Of a stretch of 9,023 nt of DNA, positions 6,150 through 9,023 are shown piece by piece. Each line of letters begins with the position of its first letter. The stretch's first letter is position 1. The position numbers and the translations under genes were made by a program. This DNA comes from Rubrivivax sp. Its GTDB lineage: Bacteria; Pseudomonadota; Gammaproteobacteria; Burkholderiales; Burkholderiaceae_C. The notes below the pieces were generated by a model that was not told where the DNA came from, did not search any database, and was given only the letters and a program-made list of their open reading frames with translations. Location: positions 1 to 9,023 of the forward strand of contig JADZCL010000418.1 of NCBI GenBank assembly GCA_020851615.1. Direction: 5' to 3'.

Positions 6150-6701
6150 ATGACCGTCCGCAGCAAGCCCAGCTGGTCCGAGGTCAAGGCCAGGCTCGCC
6201 GATTTCGACCGCGCTGGCCTCATCGGCCTGGTGCAAGATCTTTACGCTGCCAGCAAGGACAACCAGGCCTTCCTACACGCCCGATTCGGGCTCGGCGACG
6301 ATGTGCTGAAGCCCTACAAGACCACCATCGACCGCTGGCTGTGGCCCGACGTGTTCAAGAACCAGGACACCTCGGTCGCCAAGGCGAAGAAGGCCATCGC
6401 CGACTACAAGAAAGCCATCGGCCAACCAGAAGGCTTGGCCGAGCTGATGGTGTTCTTCTGCGAACGCGCGGCCGGCTTCAGCAACGATGTCGGGCTGCAG
6501 GACGAAGGCTACTTCGACGCCCTGGTGCGCATGTTCGCGCAGGCGTTGAAAGCCATCGATGCCTTACCCGTGGAGTACAGGCCGCTATTGCTGGGCCGCC
6601 TGGATGCCGTACGGCGCCTCGGCCACAACCTGGGCTACGGTGTCGGTGACGACATGGACGACCTGCTGGCCGAGCACCGATTCAATGGCGAATCGCGATG
6701 A
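6150..6701 (+). CDS. DUF6155 family protein
   Basis: A 183-aa, mostly helical, charged cytoplasmic protein with no membrane segment and no catalytic motif that I recognise. The pattern SWSEVKARLADFDRAGLIGL at the start, LKPYKTTIDRWLWPD near residues 53-67, and the following AKAKKAIADYKKAIGQPEGLAELM segment match the family called DUF6155. Its function is unknown. It begins 2 bases after the nuclease-like gene and its end overlaps the helicase-primase gene by 17 bases, so expression of all three is likely coupled. It contains a TTA codon (about 6564) and CTA codons, which are unusual beside the CTG-dominated core genes to the left; this is a mild hint of different ancestry. A structural, adaptor or immunity role is possible, but nothing in the sequence decides this. 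Confidence 0.78.
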   Translation: MTVRSKPSWSEVKARLADFDRAGLIGLVQDLYAASKDNQAFLHARFGLGDDVLKPYKTTIDRWLWPDVFKNQDTSVAKAKKAIADYKKAIGQPEGLAELMVFFCERAAGFSNDVGLQDEGYFDALVRMFAQALKAIDALPVEYRPLLLGRLDAVRRLGHNLGYGVGDDMDDLLAEHRFNGESR

Positions 6702-9023
6702 ATTGGGCGCGCTGCGCGCGGAGAACAGCCGGCTGATCGCACTGCTCGAATCGCACGGCATCGAATGGCGTGCCAAGCCGCAGCCGTGCCCACCGCCCGT
6801 CGAGTCATCGAGACTGTCCACGGACGAGAAGGTCGCGCTCTTCCGACGTCTGTTCCGCGGCCGCACCGACGTGTTCCCCGTTCGATGGGAAGGCAAGACC
6901 ACCGGCAAGTCGGGCTACGCGCCAGCCTGTGCGAATGAGTGGCGCGCCGGCGTGTGCGAGAAGCAGCGCATCAAGTGCGGCGACTGCGCCAATCGCCTGC
7001 TCATCCCGCTGTCGGACGCCGTGATCTACAAGCACCTGGCCGGCGATCACACGGTCGGGGTGTATCCGCTGATGGAGGACGACAGCTGCTACTTCCTGGC
7101 CGTCGACTTCGACGAGGCCGAATGGCGTGACGATGCGCGGACGTTCATGCAGTCGTGCGCGGAGCTGGGCGTGCCGGCAGCGCTGGAGATTTCGCGCTCC
7201 GGTCAGGGCGCCCATGCCTGGGTGTTCTTCGCCGGTCGGGTGTCAGCACGTGATGCCCGCCGCCTGGGCACGGCCATCATCAGCCACACCTGCGTGCGCA
7301 CGCGGCAGCTCCGGCTCACGTCCTACGACCGGCTGTTCCCGAACCAGGACACGATGCCCAAAGGTGGGTTCGGCAACCTGATTGCCTTGCCTTTGCAGAA
7401 GGGGCCCAGAGAGCAGGGATTCAGCGTCTTCGTCGACACTGATCTGCGCCCCTACCCGGACCAATGGGCATTCCTGGCCTCCATTCAGCCGATGGCCGCG
7501 CACGACATCGAGCCGACCATCCTGCGGGCGACGGGTGGCGTCCATCCGCTGGACGTCACCTTCATCGACGACGAAGACCTGGCAACGCCGTGGAAGCGCG
7601 AGAGCACTTCGACCAAGAAGCTGCCCGGGCCTATGCCGAAGACACTGAGCGTGACGCTGGCCAACTTGATCTATTTCGAGAAGGCCCAACTGCCGCAGGC
7701 GCTGGCCAACCGCCTGATCCGGCGGGCAGCGTTCCAGAACCCCGAGTTCTACAAGGCGCAGGCGATGCGGATGTCGGTGTGGGACAAGCCGCGTGTCATC
7801 GGCTGCGCCGAGAACTACCCGCAGCACATCGCGTTGCCCCGAGGGTGCCTGGATGCTGCCCTGTCGCTGGTGCGCGAGAACGGCATCGCCTGCGACCTGC
7901 GGGACGAACGCGTTGGCGGCCAGCCGCTGGACGTGTCGTTCGTCGGCAGTCTGCGTCCCGACCAGGAGGCTGCCATCGCCGCGATGCTGCCCTTTGATGC
8001 CGGGGTGCTGTGTGCACCGACCGCCTTCGGCAAGACCGTGACGGCGGCGGCGATGATCGCGCGCCGGGGTGTCAACACCCTGGTGCTGGTGCATCGCACG
8101 GAACTGCTCAAGCAGTGGCAGGAGCGGCTTCAGGCGTTTCTGGGCGTCGGCAAGGGTGTGGTCGGCACCATTGGCGGCGGCAAGGCCAAGCCCACCGGCA
8201 GGATCGACATCGCTGTGATGCAGTCCTTGTCCCGCCAGGGCGAGGTAAACCCGCTGGTCGAGGACTACGGCCACGTGATCGTCGACGAGTGCCACCACGT
8301 CGGCGCCGTCTCCTTCGACGCGATCCTCAAGCGGACCAAGGCGAAGCACGTGCTGGGCCTGACGGCGACCCCGATCCGACGCGACGGGCAGCAGCCGATC
8401 ATCTTCATGCAGTGCGGGCCGATCCGCCACACGGCGGCCACTCCGGCCGGAGCGCCGCACGATCTGGAGGTCGTGCCGCGCGCCTGCCACGCTCGCATCG
8501 ATCTGCCGCAGGATGCCGGCATCCAGGACGTGTTCCGATATCTCGCCAACGATCAGGCCAGGACCGAGGCCATCGCCGCCGAGGTGCGCGATGCCTTCGC
8601 GCAGGGCCGCAAGGTGCTGGTCCTGACCGAGCGCACGGAACACCTCGACGCCATCGATGCGGCCCTCGGCGGCCTGGAGCCGTCGCCCTTCGTTCTGCAT
8701 GGCCGGATGTCGAGAAAGCAGCGTGCAGCGTTGGTGGCAGACCTCGATGCTCTGCCGCCCGACGCGCCGCGTGTGCTCCTGTCGACGGGCAAGCTGGTGG
8801 GCAAGGGCTTCGACCACCCGCCGCTGGATACGCTGGTGCTCGCCATGCCGGTGTCCTGGAAGGGCACGCTGCAGCAGTACGCTGGGCGTCTGCACCGGGA
8901 ACACGCCAGCAAGACCGACGTGCGGATCATCGACTTCGTGGACACCGGCCATCCGGCCTTGCTGCGGATGTGGGACAAGCGCCAGCGCGGCTACCGGGCG
9001 ATGGGGTATCGGATCGAGGCCGA
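6685..9023 (+). CDS. AEP primase (TOTE conflict-system type) fused to SF2 helicase, 3' partial
   Basis: A large open frame with no stop before the window edge; 779 codons are visible. A short N-terminal coiled-coil-like stretch (residues about 3-25) is followed by a four-cysteine zinc-type motif (C82, C91, C98, C101). Next comes an archaeo-eukaryotic primase core with FLAVDFDEA (D141, D143), SRSGQGAH (H177) and SYDRLFPNQD (D215), then GGFGNLIALPLQ. The C-terminal half is a superfamily 2 helicase: Walker A APTAFGKT (K450), DECHH (534-538), TAT (560-562), a GKGFDHP motif near residue 710, and motif VI QYAGRLHRE (731-739). This order matches the family annotated as TOTE conflict-system primase with a DEAD/DEAH helicase. 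It presumably unwinds nucleic acid and synthesises or copies short strands. The start at 6685 gives MANRDELGALRAEN, as expected of the family, and overlaps DUF6155 by 17 bases; an ATG at 6698 is out of frame. The missing C-terminus is probably short, since motif VI has passed. Confidence 0.9.
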   Translation, partial: MANRDELGALRAENSRLIALLESHGIEWRAKPQPCPPPVESSRLSTDEKVALFRRLFRGRTDVFPVRWEGKTTGKSGYAPACANEWRAGVCEKQRIKCGDCANRLLIPLSDAVIYKHLAGDHTVGVYPLMEDDSCYFLAVDFDEAEWRDDARTFMQSCAELGVPAALEISRSGQGAHAWVFFAGRVSARDARRLGTAIISHTCVRTRQLRLTSYDRLFPNQDTMPKGGFGNLIALPLQKGPREQGFSVFVDTDLRPYPDQWAFLASIQPMAAHDIEPTILRATGGVHPLDVTFIDDEDLATPWKRESTSTKKLPGPMPKTLSVTLANLIYFEKAQLPQALANRLIRRAAFQNPEFYKAQAMRMSVWDKPRVIGCAENYPQHIALPRGCLDAALSLVRENGIACDLRDERVGGQPLDVSFVGSLRPDQEAAIAAMLPFDAGVLCAPTAFGKTVTAAAMIARRGVNTLVLVHRTELLKQWQERLQAFLGVGKGVVGTIGGGKAKPTGRIDIAVMQSLSRQGEVNPLVEDYGHVIVDECHHVGAVSFDAILKRTKAKHVLGLTATPIRRDGQQPIIFMQCGPIRHTAATPAGAPHDLEVVPRACHARIDLPQDAGIQDVFRYLANDQARTEAIAAEVRDAFAQGRKVLVLTERTEHLDAIDAALGGLEPSPFVLHGRMSRKQRAALVADLDALPPDAPRVLLSTGKLVGKGFDHPPLDTLVLAMPVSWKGTLQQYAGRLHREHASKTDVRIIDFVDTGHPALLRMWDKRQRGYRAMGYRIEA

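Noticed and set aside
7243..8952. A 569-residue minus-strand open frame opposite the primase-helicase
   Set aside because: It has no domain and shadow-type composition. The plus strand holds complete primase and helicase motifs throughout.

Overview
The window reads as chromosomal DNA of a high-GC betaproteobacterium, most likely of the order Burkholderiales. The reasons are the strong G/C bias at third codon positions, a RarD permease, and the gene set rubrerythrin / Fe-S oxidoreductase-like protein / DUF3501, which I associate with this group. The assignment comes from protein resemblance and base composition only; no search was run.

Region 1 (1-5460) is ordinary, densely packed core-type sequence. 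It holds the C-terminal part of an M48 metalloprotease with TPRs (BepA-like, outer-membrane quality control) and rarD (EamA-type permease), both on the + strand. A minus-strand cluster follows, transcribed in the order rubrerythrin, CCG-domain Fe-S protein, DUF3501 protein. It has a candidate promoter with TGACCG inverted motifs upstream, a hairpin/T-rich terminator or attenuator after rubrerythrin, and a 4-base ATGA stop/start overlap between the last two genes. Upstream of it on the same strand is a kynurenine-formamidase-like alpha/beta hydrolase. The region ends with a tRNA-Ala(CGC) gene that carries the G3-U70 identity pair and a strong intrinsic terminator.

Region 2 (about 5506-9023) is different. 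Immediately downstream of the tRNA and its terminator, with a 14-base perfect palindrome in between, lies a tightly spaced + strand set of three genes. The first is a short PD-(D/E)XK nuclease-like protein that looks N-terminally truncated. The second is a DUF6155-type protein. The third is a very large gene with no stop before the window edge, joining an archaeo-eukaryotic primase (AEP) domain of the TOTE conflict-system type to a superfamily 2 helicase. The genes are separated by 2 bases and then overlap by 17, so they look co-expressed. The best reading is the left edge of a tRNA-adjacent accessory or defence island, with a helicase-primase as the main effector and a nuclease-like and a DUF6155 protein as partners.

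This last module is the most interesting part of the window. The fusion protein family is known by domain name. The three-gene arrangement, the function of DUF6155 and the status of the shortened nuclease gene are not settled by anything visible here.
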